A stretch of 64,000 nucleotides of DNA from Roseovarius sp. THAF27 (GCF_009363655.1 NZ_CP045393.1:2170001-2234000); one strand, 5' to 3'. Positions 18,318 to 28,749 are shown, counted from the first letter of the stretch. The notes: generated by a model not told the origin, from the sequence alone. A program made the numbers and translations.

Positions 18318-19916
18318 TCAGCTGTTGAGCCACCAGCGTTCCATGTAGCGTTCGCCGTCGAGATCCCAGTTGGTGGCCAGTTGTTCGGGCATGCCGACAT
18401 CGTCGCCCACGCCGAAAACGTAGGACGCGAACATCGGGATGGCCGAGCCGCCCTCTTCGTTCAGGATCTTCTGCATCTCGAAATACATGTCGCGCCGCTT
18501 GGCCTCGTCGAGTTCGGCGCGCGCCTCGACAAGGAGCTTGTCGAAACGCTCGTTCGACCAGTGCGACTCGTTCCACGACACGCCGGTTTGGTAGGTGGTC
18601 GAGAACATCTGGTCCTCCACCGGGCGCCCGCTCCAATAGCTGGTGATGAAGGGCGATTTCATCCAGTGGTCGGCCCAGAAACCGTCATTGGGCTGGCGGT
18701 TTACCTTGAGGTCGATGCCGGCGCCCTTGGCGGAGTTCTGGATCAAGATGGCCGCGTCGACCGCGCCGGCGAAGGCGGCCTCGGAGGCCATGATCTCGAT
18801 CTGCAGGGAGTCGAGGCCGGCTTCCTTGAGGTGGAATTTGGCCTTGTCAGGGTCGTACTGGCGCTGTTCCAGCTCGTCGTTGTAGAAGCGCTGGCCCGAG
18901 CCGATGGGATGGTCGTTGCCGACCTCGCCGTAGCCGAAGAGGATCTTGTCCACCAGTTCCTGCCGATCGATGGCGTATTTCACCGCGAGGCGGATGTTGT
19001 TGTCGGTATAGGGATCGACGTCGCAGAGCATCGGCAGGGAATAGTGCAGCGTGCCGGTGGTGGTTTTCAGGTTCACGCCGGGGCGGCGGCCCAGAAGTGC
19101 CGCGGTCTTGAGGTCGACCCGGTCGATCACGTGGACGTCGCCCGACACCAGCGCCGAGGTGCGCGCGTTCTGGTCGATGATCGACAGCACCTCGACGGTG
19201 TCGAAGAAGGCCACGTCGTCGGACCAGTGGTTGGCGTGGCGCGAGAGCTGCGAACTGACACCCGCGTCGTAATTGTCGAGCACGTAGGAGCCGCAGCCGA
19301 TGTAATCCTGCCAGTTCATGGTGCCGTCGTCATTGGCGGGCATCACCGGCAGGTGGTAATCGGTCATGATGAAGGGAAAGTCGGCATTGCCGGATTCCAA
19401 CTCGACCACCACGACGAGATCGCCATCGGCCTTGAGGTCGACCACGGGCGCGACCAGCGGGCCGGCGGCGGAGGTGTTGCCCTCGCCGCGATGGTGGTTG
19501 ATCGAGGCCACGACATCGCTGGCCTTGACGGTGCGGCCATTGTGGAATTCCAGCCCGTCGCGCAGCTTGAACGTCCAGGTCTTGGCGTCGGGCGAGGATT
19601 CCGAGCTTTCGGCGAGCGACGGTTCCAGGCCGCCGTCAGTGCCGATCTGCGTCAGGTAGCCCTGGTAGCCGCCGAGCGAGAGACCGATGGTGTAGCCGTT
19701 CTCGATCACGCCGGGATCGAGCTTGTCGGTGGTGGCGCCGTGGCCGCGGGCGACGCGGAAATGTCCGCCCTTTTTCGGCGTCTGGGCGTGGACCATGTCG
19801 GCGGTCAGCGACAGCGCCGAGACGGTGGCGCCGGCGGCCAGGCCCTGTTGCATGAAGCGGCGGCGCGAGATCCGTCGCGTGCGCAGGTCGCGCGTCAGTT
19901 TGTCGAGGAAATCCAT
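18318..19916 (-). CDS. ABC transporter substrate-binding protein, family 5 (oligopeptide type), Tat-exported
   Basis: The 532-residue protein is of the DppA/OppA/NikA class, which binds di- or oligopeptides, nickel chelates or related solutes. The signal is a twin-arginine one (RRISRRRFMQQGLAAGATVS, ending in VHAQT). Family features include GTDGGLEPSLAES, TWTFKLRDGLEFHNGRTVKA and the KYAIDRQELVDKILFGYGE strand. Start ATG at 19916 follows GGAG. No permease or ATPase gene is adjacent, so it is an orphan binding protein or its partners lie elsewhere; the next gene on this strand is a racemase-family enzyme. Confidence 0.92.
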   Translation of the reverse strand: MDFLDKLTRDLRTRRISRRRFMQQGLAAGATVSALSLTADMVHAQTPKKGGHFRVARGHGATTDKLDPGVIENGYTIGLSLGGYQGYLTQIGTDGGLEPSLAESSESSPDAKTWTFKLRDGLEFHNGRTVKASDVVASINHHRGEGNTSAAGPLVAPVVDLKADGDLVVVVELESGNADFPFIMTDYHLPVMPANDDGTMNWQDYIGCGSYVLDNYDAGVSSQLSRHANHWSDDVAFFDTVEVLSIIDQNARTSALVSGDVHVIDRVDLKTAALLGRRPGVNLKTTTGTLHYSLPMLCDVDPYTDNNIRLAVKYAIDRQELVDKILFGYGEVGNDHPIGSGQRFYNDELEQRQYDPDKAKFHLKEAGLDSLQIEIMASEAAFAGAVDAAILIQNSAKGAGIDLKVNRQPNDGFWADHWMKSPFITSYWSGRPVEDQMFSTTYQTGVSWNESHWSNERFDKLLVEARAELDEAKRRDMYFEMQKILNEEGGSAIPMFASYVFGVGDDVGMPEQLATNWDLDGERYMERWWLNS

Positions 19917-20152
19917 TCTCTTCTCCTTGTTGGACCGGCCTTTTTGGCAGCCGTTTTTTATGTTTCCGGGGGGACGTACTGCACGTGATGCGCCTCCCCC
20001 ATGGCGCAGCTTAGCGAGTCTTTTCACGATCTGTCTCGTGGATGTTGGGAGGATGCGCGGTTTCCCCCGCCGGGTGGCACTTTTTTGAGCGTCCTGGTCG
20101 CCCCTGCGGCGGTGCAATCGGATGGTCGGGCGGCGACAAGTGGGCGGTATGC

Positions 20153-20178
20153 ACGCGTGGGTTGTCACCCACCCTACG
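20153..20178. repeat. Dispersed 27-bp intergenic palindromic repeat, copy 2
   Basis: The copy reads ...GCGTGGGTTGTCACCCACCC..., with the loop TTGTC instead of TTTTC. It lies 15 bases beyond the 3' end of the racemase-family gene. Confidence 0.75.
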
Positions 20179-20193
20179 TGGCGGTGGCGCCGG

Positions 20194-20943
20194 TCAGGCG
20201 ACGGCGGTGCGCACGCCCTCGGTCTGGAAGAGCCAGCCCGGTCCCCAGCCGCGCGCATCAGTCCCGGCGCGGCCCAGAACGTGCCACAGCAGCGCCTGGT
20301 TGGAGCTGATGACCGGCAGGCCAAGCTCGGATTCCAGCGTGTCGATCACCCCGAAGGTGCGCAGGTTGGTGCAAGAGGTGAAGATGGCCTGCACGCCCGC
20401 CGCCTTGGCGGCCTCTGTCACAGCGGCGTGGGTGGAGGATTCGGTGATGCGGGCGACGCGGCGGTCGTCGGTTTCGCCGAAGCTGAGATTATGGACCACC
20501 TCGATGCCGCGCGATTCGAGGAATGTGCGCATGGGGGCGATCACCTGGGCCGAATATGGCGTGACCATCGCGATGCGTGAGGCGTTGAGGGCGCGCAGAC
20601 CGGCCACCACGGCGCTGATCGGGTTGGTGACCGGCACGCCGGGATGGGCCAGCTGCACCTGTCCCTCGACCAGGTCGGGCCCCATCAACGCCGAGGCGGA
20701 GGTGCAGCCGTAGCCCACCGCATTCAGCTCGCCCGGCAGAAGGGCTGCGGAGGCGGCCATGCGTTCCTGCATGGACAGCAGGTTTGCGGGGCTGACCTCG
20801 TTGTCGGAAAAGATGCGGGTGTGATGCACGCCCACGTCGCGGCCCGCAAGAACGTGGCGCGCCTCGGTTTCCAGCGTCTCGTCGGTGCTGAGGACCACGA
20901 GGCCGATGCGGGTGCCCATGCCGGTGTCCAGATCGTATTTCAT
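20194..20943 (-). CDS. Asp/Glu racemase-superfamily protein (maleate isomerase / arylmalonate decarboxylase-like)
   Basis: The 249-residue protein has the two cysteine motifs of this superfamily, [10 protein letters not shown] (Cys80) and FTSCTNLRT (Cys191), each at the end of a Rossmann-like half. Maleate cis-trans isomerases and arylmalonate decarboxylases share this pattern with aspartate racemase. The exact reaction cannot be told. The start ATG at 20943 overlaps the anmK stop (ATGA), so the two are coupled; the open frame upstream is a shadow of anmK. A cell-wall amino-acid role is suggested only by that neighbour. Confidence 0.82.
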   Translation of the reverse strand: MKYDLDTGMGTRIGLVVLSTDETLETEARHVLAGRDVGVHHTRIFSDNEVSPANLLSMQERMAASAALLPGELNAVGYGCTSASALMGPDLVEGQVQLAHPGVPVTNPISAVVAGLRALNASRIAMVTPYSAQVIAPMRTFLESRGIEVVHNLSFGETDDRRVARITESSTHAAVTEAAKAAGVQAIFTSCTNLRTFGVIDTLESELGLPVISSNQALLWHVLGRAGTDARGWGPGWLFQTEGVRTAVA

Positions 20944-22058
20944 CGCGAGCTTCCGTCCGGCCAGCTGACAGTGCCGCCTGCCACAGCCGCCGCGACGCCG
21001 GTTGTCGCGGGGCAGGATGTGGGCAGGCCGCGCAACACGCGCACGGCGAGGTGGCCGAAGGCCTGGGCTTCGAGCATGTCGCCGTCGAGGCCCACGGCCT
21101 CGACCGGGTCGACCACGGCGTCGAGCGCGGCGCGCAGCATGGCCATCATCACCGGGTTCTTGCGCCCGCCGCCGCAGACCAGCAGGCGTTCGGGCGGGGA
21201 TGGGCAATGCTCCATCGCCTGCAGGACCGATGCGGCGCTCATCGCGGTCAGGGTCGCGGCGGCGTCGGCATCGGAGAGTTCGTGCACGAGGGTGTAGAGG
21301 TCGGAAAAGGCGTCTCGGTCGAGGCTTTTCGGGGGGATCTTGCGGAAGTATGGCTCGTCGAGGAAGAGCTCGAGCGCGCCCTGGGCCACGGTGCCTTGCA
21401 AGGCCAATGCGCCGTCGCGGTCGCAAGGCTGGTTCCGGCGTTGCATCATGAGGTCGTTGACGGGGGCGTTGGCGGGGCCGGTATCAAAAGCCAGAAGCGC
21501 GCCGTCCTGATCGGGGCGGTCGCGGCTGGGGTCGATCCAGGTGATGTTGCCCACGCCGCCGAGGTTGAGGAACGCCAGCGGGCGGTCGGCCCCCATCCAC
21601 TTGGCGCAGGCGAAGTGGAAGAACGGGGCGAGCGGCGCGCCCTCGCCCCCCAGGCGCACGTCCGCGCTGCGGAAATCCCAGATCACCGGCAGGCCGAGAT
21701 GCATGGCCAGCGCCTCGCCATCGCCCAACTGGTGCGTGCCGCGCCCTTGAGGCTCATGCGCCAGGGTCTGGCCGTGGTACCCGACGATCTGCGCGCCCTG
21801 AAAGCGCGACAGCGCGTCGATATGGGCCTGTTGAACGAGCGGCAGGACCTCCTGCCCCACCTCGTCCGGCCACTTGCCCAAGGCGTCGCGCAGAACGGCC
21901 TCTTCGGTGGGGGAATATGCGCGATAGGCACTGTCGCCGAAGGCAAAAATCGTCTCGCCATCGGTCTGGACCATGGCGGCATCGACCCCGTCGAGCGAGG
22001 TGCCCGACATCGCCCCCAATGCCCAGACAGGGCCGCTCTTCAAACCGGCCTTCAACAT
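20940..22058 (-). CDS. anmK: Anhydro-N-acetylmuramic acid kinase
   Basis: The 372-residue enzyme opens and phosphorylates 1,6-anhydro-MurNAc to MurNAc-6-phosphate in murein recycling. The ATP-binding start [16 protein letters not shown] and the second motif [13 protein letters not shown] (residues about 185-197) are diagnostic, with [14 protein letters not shown] after them. ATG at 22058 follows AAGGAAAAGG; an in-frame ATG at 22082 is an alternative. It is divergent from tyrS with only 63 bases between. Confidence 0.94.
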   Translation of the reverse strand: MLKAGLKSGPVWALGAMSGTSLDGVDAAMVQTDGETIFAFGDSAYRAYSPTEEAVLRDALGKWPDEVGQEVLPLVQQAHIDALSRFQGAQIVGYHGQTLAHEPQGRGTHQLGDGEALAMHLGLPVIWDFRSADVRLGGEGAPLAPFFHFACAKWMGADRPLAFLNLGGVGNITWIDPSRDRPDQDGALLAFDTGPANAPVNDLMMQRRNQPCDRDGALALQGTVAQGALELFLDEPYFRKIPPKSLDRDAFSDLYTLVHELSDADAAATLTAMSAASVLQAMEHCPSPPERLLVCGGGRKNPVMMAMLRAALDAVVDPVEAVGLDGDMLEAQAFGHLAVRVLRGLPTSCPATTGVAAAVAGGTVSWPDGSSR

Positions 22059-22121
22059 GGCCTTTTCCTTCGCCTGAACCATCCCTATACATGCCGCGCA
22101 AAACCAGCTGGGACAAGCGAT

Positions 22122-23375
22122 ATGACCTACCACGCCAAATCGGATTTCATGGCCACGATGATCGAGCGCGGCTTTCTGGCCGACTGCACCGATTACCAGG
22201 GGCTGGACGAGGCCCTGAGCGCGGGCGTGGTGCCGACCTATATCGGTTATGACGCCACGGCGCAGTCGCTGCATGTGGGCCATCTGCTGAATATCATGAT
22301 GTTGCGGTGGCTGCAGAAGACCGGGCACAAGCCGATCACGCTGATGGGCGGCGGGACCACGAAGGTGGGCGATCCCAGCTTTCGGTCGGACGAGCGGCCC
22401 TTGCTGGGGCCGGAACAGATCGAGAGCAATATCAACGGGATGCAGCAGGTTTTTGCGCGCTACCTGGCCTATGGCGACGAGCCGACCGATGCGCTGATGC
22501 TGAACAATGCCGAATGGCTGGACGGGTTGAATTACCTGGAGTTCCTGCGCGATATCGGGCGGCATTTTTCCGTCAACCGGATGCTGTCCTTCGAATCCGT
22601 CAAGTCGCGGCTGGACCGCGAGCAATCGCTGTCGTTCCTCGAGTTCAACTACATGATCCTGCAGGCCTACGACTTCCTGGAGCTGAACCGGCGCTATGGC
22701 TGCCTGTTGCAGATGGGCGGGTCGGACCAGTGGGGCAATATCGTCAACGGGATCGACCTGACGCGGCGGGTGCTGGACCATGAGATCTACGGCCTGACCT
22801 CGCCCCTGCTGGAAACCGCAGATGGGCGCAAGATGGGCAAGTCGGCGGACGGCGCGGTGTGGTTGAACGCCGACATGCGGTCGCCCTACGAGTTCTGGCA
22901 GTTCTGGCGGAACACGATGGATGCGGATGTTGGCCGGTTCCTGAAGCTTTACACCGAGTTGCCGGTAGACGAATGCGAGCGCCTGGGCGCGCTGGCGGGG
23001 GCGGAGATCAACGAGGCGAAGGTCATTCTGGCGAACGAGGTCACCACCCTCTTGCACGGGGCGCAGGCGGCGGAAAACGCCGAGGCCACGGCGCGGGAAG
23101 TGTTCGAGAAAGGCGGCGTCGGGGACGATTTGCCGACGCTGGAGCTGTCGGCGGCAGAGGTGGGCGACGGGATTTCCATTGTGCAGCTGATCGTGAAATC
23201 GGGGCTGGCGGGCTCGGGCAAGGAGGCCAAGCGCCTGATTGCCGAGAACGGCGCCAGGCTGGACGACCAGCCGCTGACCGACGCGGGCCTGATGGTGGAT
23301 GCGCAGGCATTGGCCAGCCCGATCAAACTGTCGGCGGGCAAGAAGCGGCACGCGCTGGTGAAGATCGCCGGGTAA
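22122..23375 (+). CDS. tyrS: Tyrosyl-tRNA synthetase
   Basis: The 417-residue class I synthetase charges tRNA-Tyr. The HIGH-type motif is HVGH (51-54), following the ATP-site sequence [11 protein letters not shown]; the KMSKS-type motif is KMGKS in [12 protein letters not shown]. The tyrosine-binding [13 protein letters not shown] is intact. The C-terminal S4-like RNA-binding domain ([16 protein letters not shown]) is present. A perfect hairpin terminator follows eight bases after the stop. Confidence 0.96.
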   Translation: MTYHAKSDFMATMIERGFLADCTDYQGLDEALSAGVVPTYIGYDATAQSLHVGHLLNIMMLRWLQKTGHKPITLMGGGTTKVGDPSFRSDERPLLGPEQIESNINGMQQVFARYLAYGDEPTDALMLNNAEWLDGLNYLEFLRDIGRHFSVNRMLSFESVKSRLDREQSLSFLEFNYMILQAYDFLELNRRYGCLLQMGGSDQWGNIVNGIDLTRRVLDHEIYGLTSPLLETADGRKMGKSADGAVWLNADMRSPYEFWQFWRNTMDADVGRFLKLYTELPVDECERLGALAGAEINEAKVILANEVTTLLHGAQAAENAEATAREVFEKGGVGDDLPTLELSAAEVGDGISIVQLIVKSGLAGSGKEAKRLIAENGARLDDQPLTDAGLMVDAQALASPIKLSAGKKRHALVKIAG

Positions 23376-23383
23376 GGCCTTGG

Positions 23384-23425
23384 CGCCCCGGAATTTTTGA
23401 AAAATTCCGGGGCGTTTTATTTTTC
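23384..23425 (+). terminator. Terminator of tyrS
   Basis: A 14-bp perfect stem (23384-23397 with 23401-23414) is followed by TTTTATTTTT. It probably serves both tyrS and, being symmetrical, the convergent quinone reductase gene that ends at 23448. Confidence 0.9.
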
Positions 23426-23447
23426 GGAAAACGGGGCCGTTCGGGGC

Positions 23448-24428
23448 TCAGGGTTTTATCATCACCTTGCCGGCCCGACCGGGCGTCAGCGAGGCGGTGA
23501 CGGCGTCAGTGATCCGGTCGAGGCTGAAGCTTTCGTCCGTTGCCAGGGGCAGTTTGCCTTGCATGGCGAGTGTCACCAGTTCTTTCATCAGGCTTTCGCG
23601 GCGGTCGGGGTCCATCTCGGACCCGACGCGCGCGCCCCAGAAGCCCTTGACCGTGATCTGCTTCATGATGAGAGGCCCCGACGACAGCGGCATCGGCTCG
23701 CCCGTGGCGGTGCCAAATACAATCAGTTCGCCGTCGCTGGACAGGATATCGACAAGATGTGCCGCGATGTCGCCGCCGACGGAGTCGATGGCGGACACCA
23801 GTTTGCCATCGCGGACCGCCTGGCGCACCCGGTCGGTCCAGTCGTCATCGGACGTCGAGATGACGTTGGACTTGCCGGCATCGCGCAGGCCTTGCGCCGC
23901 CTCCTCCCGGCGCACGAGGTTGACGAGGTTGATGCCACGTTCGGCTGCCAGAACCGCCATGATGCGGCCCACCGCGCCGTTGGCCGCGGTCTGGGCGATC
24001 CAGTCGCCCTTGTCGGCCTTCAGGCTGTCGAGCAGGGAGATGGCCGAGAACGGCATGGCGATGAGCTGGGCGCCCTGCTCGTCGGAGATCTGCTCGGGCA
24101 AGGGCATGAGGCCGTTCGCCGGGGCCAGGAAATGCTCGGCCCAAGTGCCGTGGACGCCCGCGACGGCGACGCGCTGGCCGGTGAGACTGTCATCGACGCC
24201 CGCGCCCACGGCATCGACGATGCCCGCCGCTTCGGAGCCGCCGATGGCGCCCGGCAGCGAAGGCTTGTAGCCGTAGGTGCCGCGTACCGTCCAGAGGTCG
24301 TGGTTGTGGATGGGCGACAGAAGGGTCCTGATGCGCACCTGCCCCTCGCCCGGTTCGGGCGTGTCGGTATCGGTGGCGTAGAGGACCTTTGCCGGGTCGC
24401 CGAACGTGTCGTGGAGGGCGGCTTTCAT
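23448..24428 (-). CDS. Zinc-independent quinone oxidoreductase-like dehydrogenase (MDR family)
   Basis: The 326-residue protein belongs to the medium-chain dehydrogenase/reductase superfamily, quinone-reductase-like branch. It shows the GroES-like N-domain (HNHDLWTVRGTYGYKPSLPGAIGGSEAAGIV) and a Rossmann domain with the modified dinucleotide motif AANGAVGRIMAVLAAERGI. The catalytic zinc Cys is missing, which fits NADPH:quinone or enoyl reductases. It is divergent from arsR; a link to arsenic stress is possible but unproven. Confidence 0.88.
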   Translation of the reverse strand: MKAALHDTFGDPAKVLYATDTDTPEPGEGQVRIRTLLSPIHNHDLWTVRGTYGYKPSLPGAIGGSEAAGIVDAVGAGVDDSLTGQRVAVAGVHGTWAEHFLAPANGLMPLPEQISDEQGAQLIAMPFSAISLLDSLKADKGDWIAQTAANGAVGRIMAVLAAERGINLVNLVRREEAAQGLRDAGKSNVISTSDDDWTDRVRQAVRDGKLVSAIDSVGGDIAAHLVDILSSDGELIVFGTATGEPMPLSSGPLIMKQITVKGFWGARVGSEMDPDRRESLMKELVTLAMQGKLPLATDESFSLDRITDAVTASLTPGRAGKVMIKP

Positions 24429-24578
24429 TGGGATCGACCTTTCTTTTTGAGTGTGCGGCCGGACTGCGGGCCTGTTCCCGGCGGAACGGGTGGCGATGGG
24501 TTTTGTTCCTGCGCCGCCGTGCTGCCGTGGCGGCAGCGGTTCCCTTTCATGGAAACGTCGCTTGCGTTGCGGGCAATA

Positions 24579-24604
24579 TATCCATATTTCTCGATATATG
24601 GATA
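24579..24604. promoter_or_regulatory. Putative ArsR operator overlapping the arsR start
   Basis: A perfect 9-bp inverted repeat, TATCCATAT (24579-24587) and ATATGGATA (24596-24604), around an 8-base centre covers the arsR start codon at 24598. This is the expected kind of site for ArsR autorepression, and would also block the divergent promoter. Confidence 0.65.
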
Positions 24605-24930
24605 AGCCAGCCGCCCTTTCCGCCCTTCAGGCGCTGTCGCAGGACACGCGTCTGGACGTGTTTCGCCTGTTGATGCGCGCCGGCCCCGAGGGCATGGCGG
24701 CGGGTGAGATCGCGGAACGCTGCGCGGTGCGGCAGAACACCATGTCGGCCCATCTGTCGATCCTGTCGCAAGCCGGGCTGATCCGGGCTGCGCGGGAGGG
24801 TCGATCGGTGCGCTATAGGGCCGAGATCGAGGGAATCCGCGGGCTGCTGGGGTTCCTGATGGAGGATTGTTGCGGCGGGAATCCGGCGCAATGCCAGTCA
24901 CTTATCGACGAGATTTCACTCAAGTGCTGA
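24598..24930 (+). CDS. arsR: ArsR-family arsenite-responsive repressor
   Basis: The 110-residue winged-helix repressor has the [33 protein letters not shown] and a C-terminal cysteine cluster (Cys91, Cys92, Cys99 in [11 protein letters not shown]) plus Cys110. A C-terminal C-C-x-C site of this kind senses As(III)/Sb(III) in the Acidithiobacillus-type ArsR, unlike the E. coli ELCVCDL site. Start ATG at 24598 has no ribosome site and lies within the operator, so the mRNA may be leaderless. It heads the arsR-acr3-arsH operon. Confidence 0.92.
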   Translation: MDKPAALSALQALSQDTRLDVFRLLMRAGPEGMAAGEIAERCAVRQNTMSAHLSILSQAGLIRAAREGRSVRYRAEIEGIRGLLGFLMEDCCGGNPAQCQSLIDEISLKC

Positions 24931-24958
24931 CCAGGGCAGAACCGGAAGAGAGGCAAGC

Positions 24959-26032
24959 ATGACGGACAGAGCCGATACCGCGCAGGACAACGGACTTGGC
25001 GTGTTCGAACGCTATCTGAGCGTCTGGATCGCGCTGGCCATCGTGCTGGGCATCACGCTGGGCGTCGTGGCGCCCGGGCTGGTGGAGGCGGTCGCGGCGG
25101 CGCAAGTCGCACAGATCAACCTGGTGGTGGCGGTGCTGATCTGGGCGATGATCTATCCGATGATGATCGGCGTGGACCTGAGCACCATCCCGGCGGTGGC
25201 GAAACAGCCAAAGGGTCTGGTGATCACGCTGGTGGTCAACTGGCTGATCAAGCCCTTCACCATGGCGCTGCTGGCGGTTCTGTTCTTCGACCACGTCTTT
25301 GCGCCCTGGATCGCGCCGGAGGATGCGGCGCAGTATATCGCGGGGCTGATCCTGCTGGGGGCGGCGCCCTGCACGGCGATGGTGTTCGTGTGGTCGCAAC
25401 TGACCCGCGGTGACGAGACCTATACGCTGGTGCAGGTGTCGGTGAACGACCTGATCATGGTTGTGGCCTTTGCGCCCATTGTGGCAGTGCTGCTGGGGGT
25501 GACGGACATCACCGTCCCGTGGCAGACGCTGGTGACGGCGACGGTGCTGTACGTGGTGCTGCCGCTGGTGGCGGGGCTGGTGACGCGGCGGATGCTGGGC
25601 TCAAAAACCGCCATCGAGGCGTTCACGGCACGGGTGAAGCCGTGGTCGATCATCGGACTGATCGCGACGGTGGTGATCCTGTTCGGCTTGCAGGGCAGCA
25701 TCATCCTGGCGAACCCCTTCGTGATCGCGCTGATCGCGGTGCCGATCCTGATCCAGAGCTACGGGATTTTCGCGCTGGCCTATGGCGCGGCCTACGTGAT
25801 GCGCGTGCCGCACCGGGTGGCGGCGCCCTGCGCGATGATCGGGACCTCGAATTTCTTCGAACTGGCGGTAGCCGTGGCGATCAGCCTGTTCGGCCTCAAC
25901 TCGGGCGCGGCGCTGGCCACGGTGGTGGGCGTGCTGGTGGAGGTGCCGGTGATGCTGTCGCTGGTGGCCTTCGCCAACCGGACACGGGCGCGGTTTCCTG
26001 GGCACTCGGCTGAACGGGAGGGCGCGCGATGA
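24959..26032 (+). CDS. arsB: Arsenite efflux permease ACR3
   Basis: The 357-residue membrane protein with about 10 helices is the ACR3-type arsenite/H+ antiporter. The conserved cysteine motif [15 protein letters not shown] and the [17 protein letters not shown] segment with the essential Glu are present. It is the second gene of the ars operon and its stop overlaps the arsH start. Family gene symbols vary (arsB or acr3). It exports As(III); Sb(III) export is less likely for ACR3. Confidence 0.95.
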   Translation: MTDRADTAQDNGLGVFERYLSVWIALAIVLGITLGVVAPGLVEAVAAAQVAQINLVVAVLIWAMIYPMMIGVDLSTIPAVAKQPKGLVITLVVNWLIKPFTMALLAVLFFDHVFAPWIAPEDAAQYIAGLILLGAAPCTAMVFVWSQLTRGDETYTLVQVSVNDLIMVVAFAPIVAVLLGVTDITVPWQTLVTATVLYVVLPLVAGLVTRRMLGSKTAIEAFTARVKPWSIIGLIATVVILFGLQGSIILANPFVIALIAVPILIQSYGIFALAYGAAYVMRVPHRVAAPCAMIGTSNFFELAVAVAISLFGLNSGAALATVVGVLVEVPVMLSLVAFANRTRARFPGHSAEREGAR

Positions 26033-26757
26033 CGGACGAGTTGCCGAACCTGAAGGCGGGCGCCCTGCCCGATATCGACGAAGGCAAGCTGTTCCCGGCG
26101 GAACGCGCCGCCCATGTACCGCGTGTGCTGCTGCTTTATGGCAGCTTGCGGGAGCGGTCGTTCTCGCGCCTCTTGAGCGAGGAAGCGGCGCGGGTGTTGC
26201 GCCATCTTGGCGCGGAAACGCGGACGTATGATCCGCACGGGTTGCCCCTGCCGGACGATGCGGAGGCGAGCCATCCGAAAGTGGCCGAACTGCGCGAGCT
26301 GGTGATGTGGTCCGAAGCCATGGTCTGGGTCAGTCCCGAGCGGCATGGCGCGATGACCGGCGTGATGAAGAGCATGATCGACTGGATACCGCTGGCCCCT
26401 ATCGGAGGAATCCGGCCCACGCAGGGCAAGGTGCTGGCCGTGGCGCAGGTGAGCGGCGGCAGCCAGAGCTTCAACGCGGTGAACCAGATGCGGATCCTGG
26501 GGCGCTGGATGCGGATGCTGACGATCCCGAACCAGTCTTCGGTGCCGAAAGCCTGGGACGCGTTCGACGAGGCCGACCGGATGAAGCCGGGGCCGCCCTA
26601 TGACCGGGTGGTGGACGTGATGGAAGAATTGGTGAAATTCACGGTGCTGACGCGCGGACAGGCGGGCTACCTGACGGATCGCTACAGCGAGCGGGTGGAG
26701 ACGTTGGAGGAGCTGTCGGCGCGGGTGAACGCGGCAAAGGCGATCGGGACGGAGTGA
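26029..26757 (+). CDS. arsH: Arsenical resistance protein ArsH (NADPH-dependent FMN reductase)
   Basis: The 242-residue flavoprotein has the flavodoxin-like FMN site [23 protein letters not shown] and the ArsH signature [20 protein letters not shown]. ArsH proteins oxidise trivalent organoarsenicals and reduce quinones or azo dyes with NADPH. The start overlaps the acr3 stop by four bases (ATGA). No arsC arsenate reductase gene is present in the operon, so arsenate would need reduction by an enzyme encoded elsewhere. Confidence 0.94.
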   Translation: MTDELPNLKAGALPDIDEGKLFPAERAAHVPRVLLLYGSLRERSFSRLLSEEAARVLRHLGAETRTYDPHGLPLPDDAEASHPKVAELRELVMWSEAMVWVSPERHGAMTGVMKSMIDWIPLAPIGGIRPTQGKVLAVAQVSGGSQSFNAVNQMRILGRWMRMLTIPNQSSVPKAWDAFDEADRMKPGPPYDRVVDVMEELVKFTVLTRGQAGYLTDRYSERVETLEELSARVNAAKAIGTE

Positions 26758-26765
26758 CCCGTGCG

Positions 26766-26792
26766 GCGCGTGGGTTTTCACCCACCCTACGC
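26766..26792. repeat. Dispersed 27-bp intergenic palindromic repeat, copy 3
   Basis: The copy lies between the convergent 3' ends of arsH and aroB. The core GTGGGTTTTCACCCACCC is identical to the majority form, and the right end is TACGC. Confidence 0.8.
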
Positions 26793-26819
26793 GTATGGCG
26801 CGCCGGTCCGAGGGCGCGG

Positions 26820-27932
26820 TCAGCGGGCGGCGAGCGCGTCGTCGAGAACCTTGCGGACCTCGGTCATGTCCACGTCTTCCGCCACGAAGGCGTCGCCGAT
26901 GCCACGGGCGAGGACGAAGCGCAGCTTACCGTCGACCACTTTCTTGTCCTGGCCCATGAGGTCGATCAGCCCATCCGCATCTGGCAAACCGCCTTGGATA
27001 TCAGACAGATCGACCTTCATCTTCATGTCGCGCAGGTGTGCGCGGACGCGGCTGGGATCCTCCTGCGAGCACAGGCCGAGGCGGCTGGACAGCTCGAACG
27101 CCAGCGCGCAGCCGATGGCGACGCCTTCGCCGTGCAGCAGCCGGTCGCCATAGCCGGTGGCAGCCTCGAGCGCGTGGCAGAATGTGTGGCCCAGGTTCAG
27201 AAGCGCCCTGCGGCCATGTTCCTTTTCGTCCTCGATGACGATCTCGGCCTTCATCTCGACCGAGCGCTTGACGGCCGCGATGCGCGCCGGCATGTCGCCT
27301 TCGGCAACGCCGGGGCCGTGAGTTTCCAGCCAGTCGAAAAACGCGGCGTCCCCGAGCAGGCCGTACTTTACGACCTCTCCGTAACCCGCCAGGAAATCAC
27401 GGTTTTTCAGCGATCCGAGGACGTCCGTATCGGCCAGGACCAAACTGGGCTGATGGAACGCGCCGATCAGGTTCTTGCCCTGGGGCGCGTTGATCCCGGT
27501 CTTGCCGCCCACCGAGCTGTCGACCTGCGCCAGAAGGCTGGTGGGGACCTGCACGAACCGCACGCCCCGGCGCAGGACGGAGGCGGCAAACCCCACCAGA
27601 TCACCGATGACACCGCCGCCGAGCGCGATGACGACATCGCTGCGCTCGACTTTCTCGGACAGGAGCCATTCGACGCAGCGCTCGAATTGCGGCCAGCTCT
27701 TGGTGGCCTCGCCGGGGGGCAGCGCTAGCGCGGTGCTGTCGATGCCGCCCGCCCGCAACCCCGCCTGCAGGGTGGCGAGGTGCAGCGCGCCCACGGCCTC
27801 GTCCGTCACAATGACCACGCGGGGACGGCGCAGGAGCGGCGCGACGAGTTCCCCGGCCTGCCCGAGAAGCCCGGGGCCGATATGGATGTCGTAGGCGCGG
27901 TCGCCGAGGCCCACGTGAACGAGTTCGGTCAT
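26820..27932 (-). CDS. aroB: 3-dehydroquinate synthase
   Basis: The 370-residue enzyme converts DAHP to 3-dehydroquinate with NAD and a divalent metal, step two of the shikimate pathway. Diagnostic segments are the NAD site ALGGGVIGDLVGFAASVLRRG (about residues 100-120), QVPTSLLAQVDSSVGGKTGIN and the metal-site LNLGHTFCHALE. The start overlaps the aroK stop by four bases, a common aroKB arrangement. Confidence 0.96.
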   Translation of the reverse strand: MTELVHVGLGDRAYDIHIGPGLLGQAGELVAPLLRRPRVVIVTDEAVGALHLATLQAGLRAGGIDSTALALPPGEATKSWPQFERCVEWLLSEKVERSDVVIALGGGVIGDLVGFAASVLRRGVRFVQVPTSLLAQVDSSVGGKTGINAPQGKNLIGAFHQPSLVLADTDVLGSLKNRDFLAGYGEVVKYGLLGDAAFFDWLETHGPGVAEGDMPARIAAVKRSVEMKAEIVIEDEKEHGRRALLNLGHTFCHALEAATGYGDRLLHGEGVAIGCALAFELSSRLGLCSQEDPSRVRAHLRDMKMKVDLSDIQGGLPDADGLIDLMGQDKKVVDGKLRFVLARGIGDAFVAEDVDMTEVRKVLDDALAAR

Positions 27933-28489
27933 GTCGTCTGCTCCAGTACGTCCGGGCGTTGCTGCAGCGCGTCGCGGACCTTCGTGGCCATCTGGTCGAT
28001 CGTGTAGGACGCATGGGCGGGCACGGCAAGATCGGCCATTTCGTAATACGGCAGCCGCGCCTCGTAGAGATCCTTCAACGTCCTGTAAGGATCAGCCGTG
28101 CGCAGCAAGGGCCTGGTATCCTTGTGTTTTACGCGGTTCCACAGAAGCCGGAGATCGGCCTTGAGCCAGACCGACACGCCCTTGGCCCGGATCAGGTCGC
28201 GGTTGCGCTCGGACAGGAACGCGCCGCCGCCGGCGGACAGGATGCCGCGCTGGCTGTCGAGCAGGCGGTCGATGACCTGCGTTTCGCGGTCGCGGAAGAA
28301 CGCCTCGCCGTCGCGGGCGAAAATCTCGGAGATCTTCATGTTGGCCGCGGCCTCTATCTCGACGTCCGAATCAAGGAAAGGGACATCAAGAATGGCTGCC
28401 AAAGCCTTGCCCACAGCCGTTTTTCCAGCCCCCATCATCCCCACCAGCACAACGGTTTTCTTCAACTGCCAACGCTCCCCGGCGGCCAC
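27929..28489 (-). CDS. aroK: Shikimate kinase
   Basis: The 186-residue P-loop kinase phosphorylates shikimate at O3. The Walker A motif is GMMGAGKT (17-24), the shikimate-binding Asp/Arg sequence is DSDVEIEAAANMKISEIF, and SAGGGAFLSERNRDLI carries the Gly-rich shikimate site. An N-terminal polar extension of about 10 residues is present. It is translationally coupled to aroB. Confidence 0.95.
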   Translation of the reverse strand: MAAGERWQLKKTVVLVGMMGAGKTAVGKALAAILDVPFLDSDVEIEAAANMKISEIFARDGEAFFRDRETQVIDRLLDSQRGILSAGGGAFLSERNRDLIRAKGVSVWLKADLRLLWNRVKHKDTRPLLRTADPYRTLKDLYEARLPYYEMADLAVPAHASYTIDQMATKVRDALQQRPDVLEQTT

Positions 28490-28599
28490 TGTCGGCGCTC
28501 CTATGCCAATCGTAACTTTTCGTGCACTGAATGACGTGATCTTGATGAAATTGCCAGTTATAAAGTGGTAAAAGACGGCAATAAACGGGCAGGCACTTC

Positions 28600-28749
28600 A
28601 TGTTCAGACTGATCAAATGGCTGATCTACCTTGGCATTCTGGCGTTCCTCGCGCTGGTGGGCTATGCCTATCTCGGACCATTTTTCGGGGCGGATTTCTC
28701 GCCCGACCGGGAAGAAATTCGACAGGAAATCATACTTGAAGACTCTTGA
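28600..28749 (+). CDS. Small single-pass membrane protein
   Basis: This 49-codon frame (MFRLIKWLIYLGILAFLALV...) has one transmembrane helix (about residues 5-27) followed by an acidic tail (SPDREEIRQEIILEDS). It begins 110 bases upstream of aroK on the opposite strand and overlaps the following gene by 14 bases. Composition and position make it a likely real gene; its function is unknown. Confidence 0.65.
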   Translation: MFRLIKWLIYLGILAFLALVGYAYLGPFFGADFSPDREEIRQEIILEDS

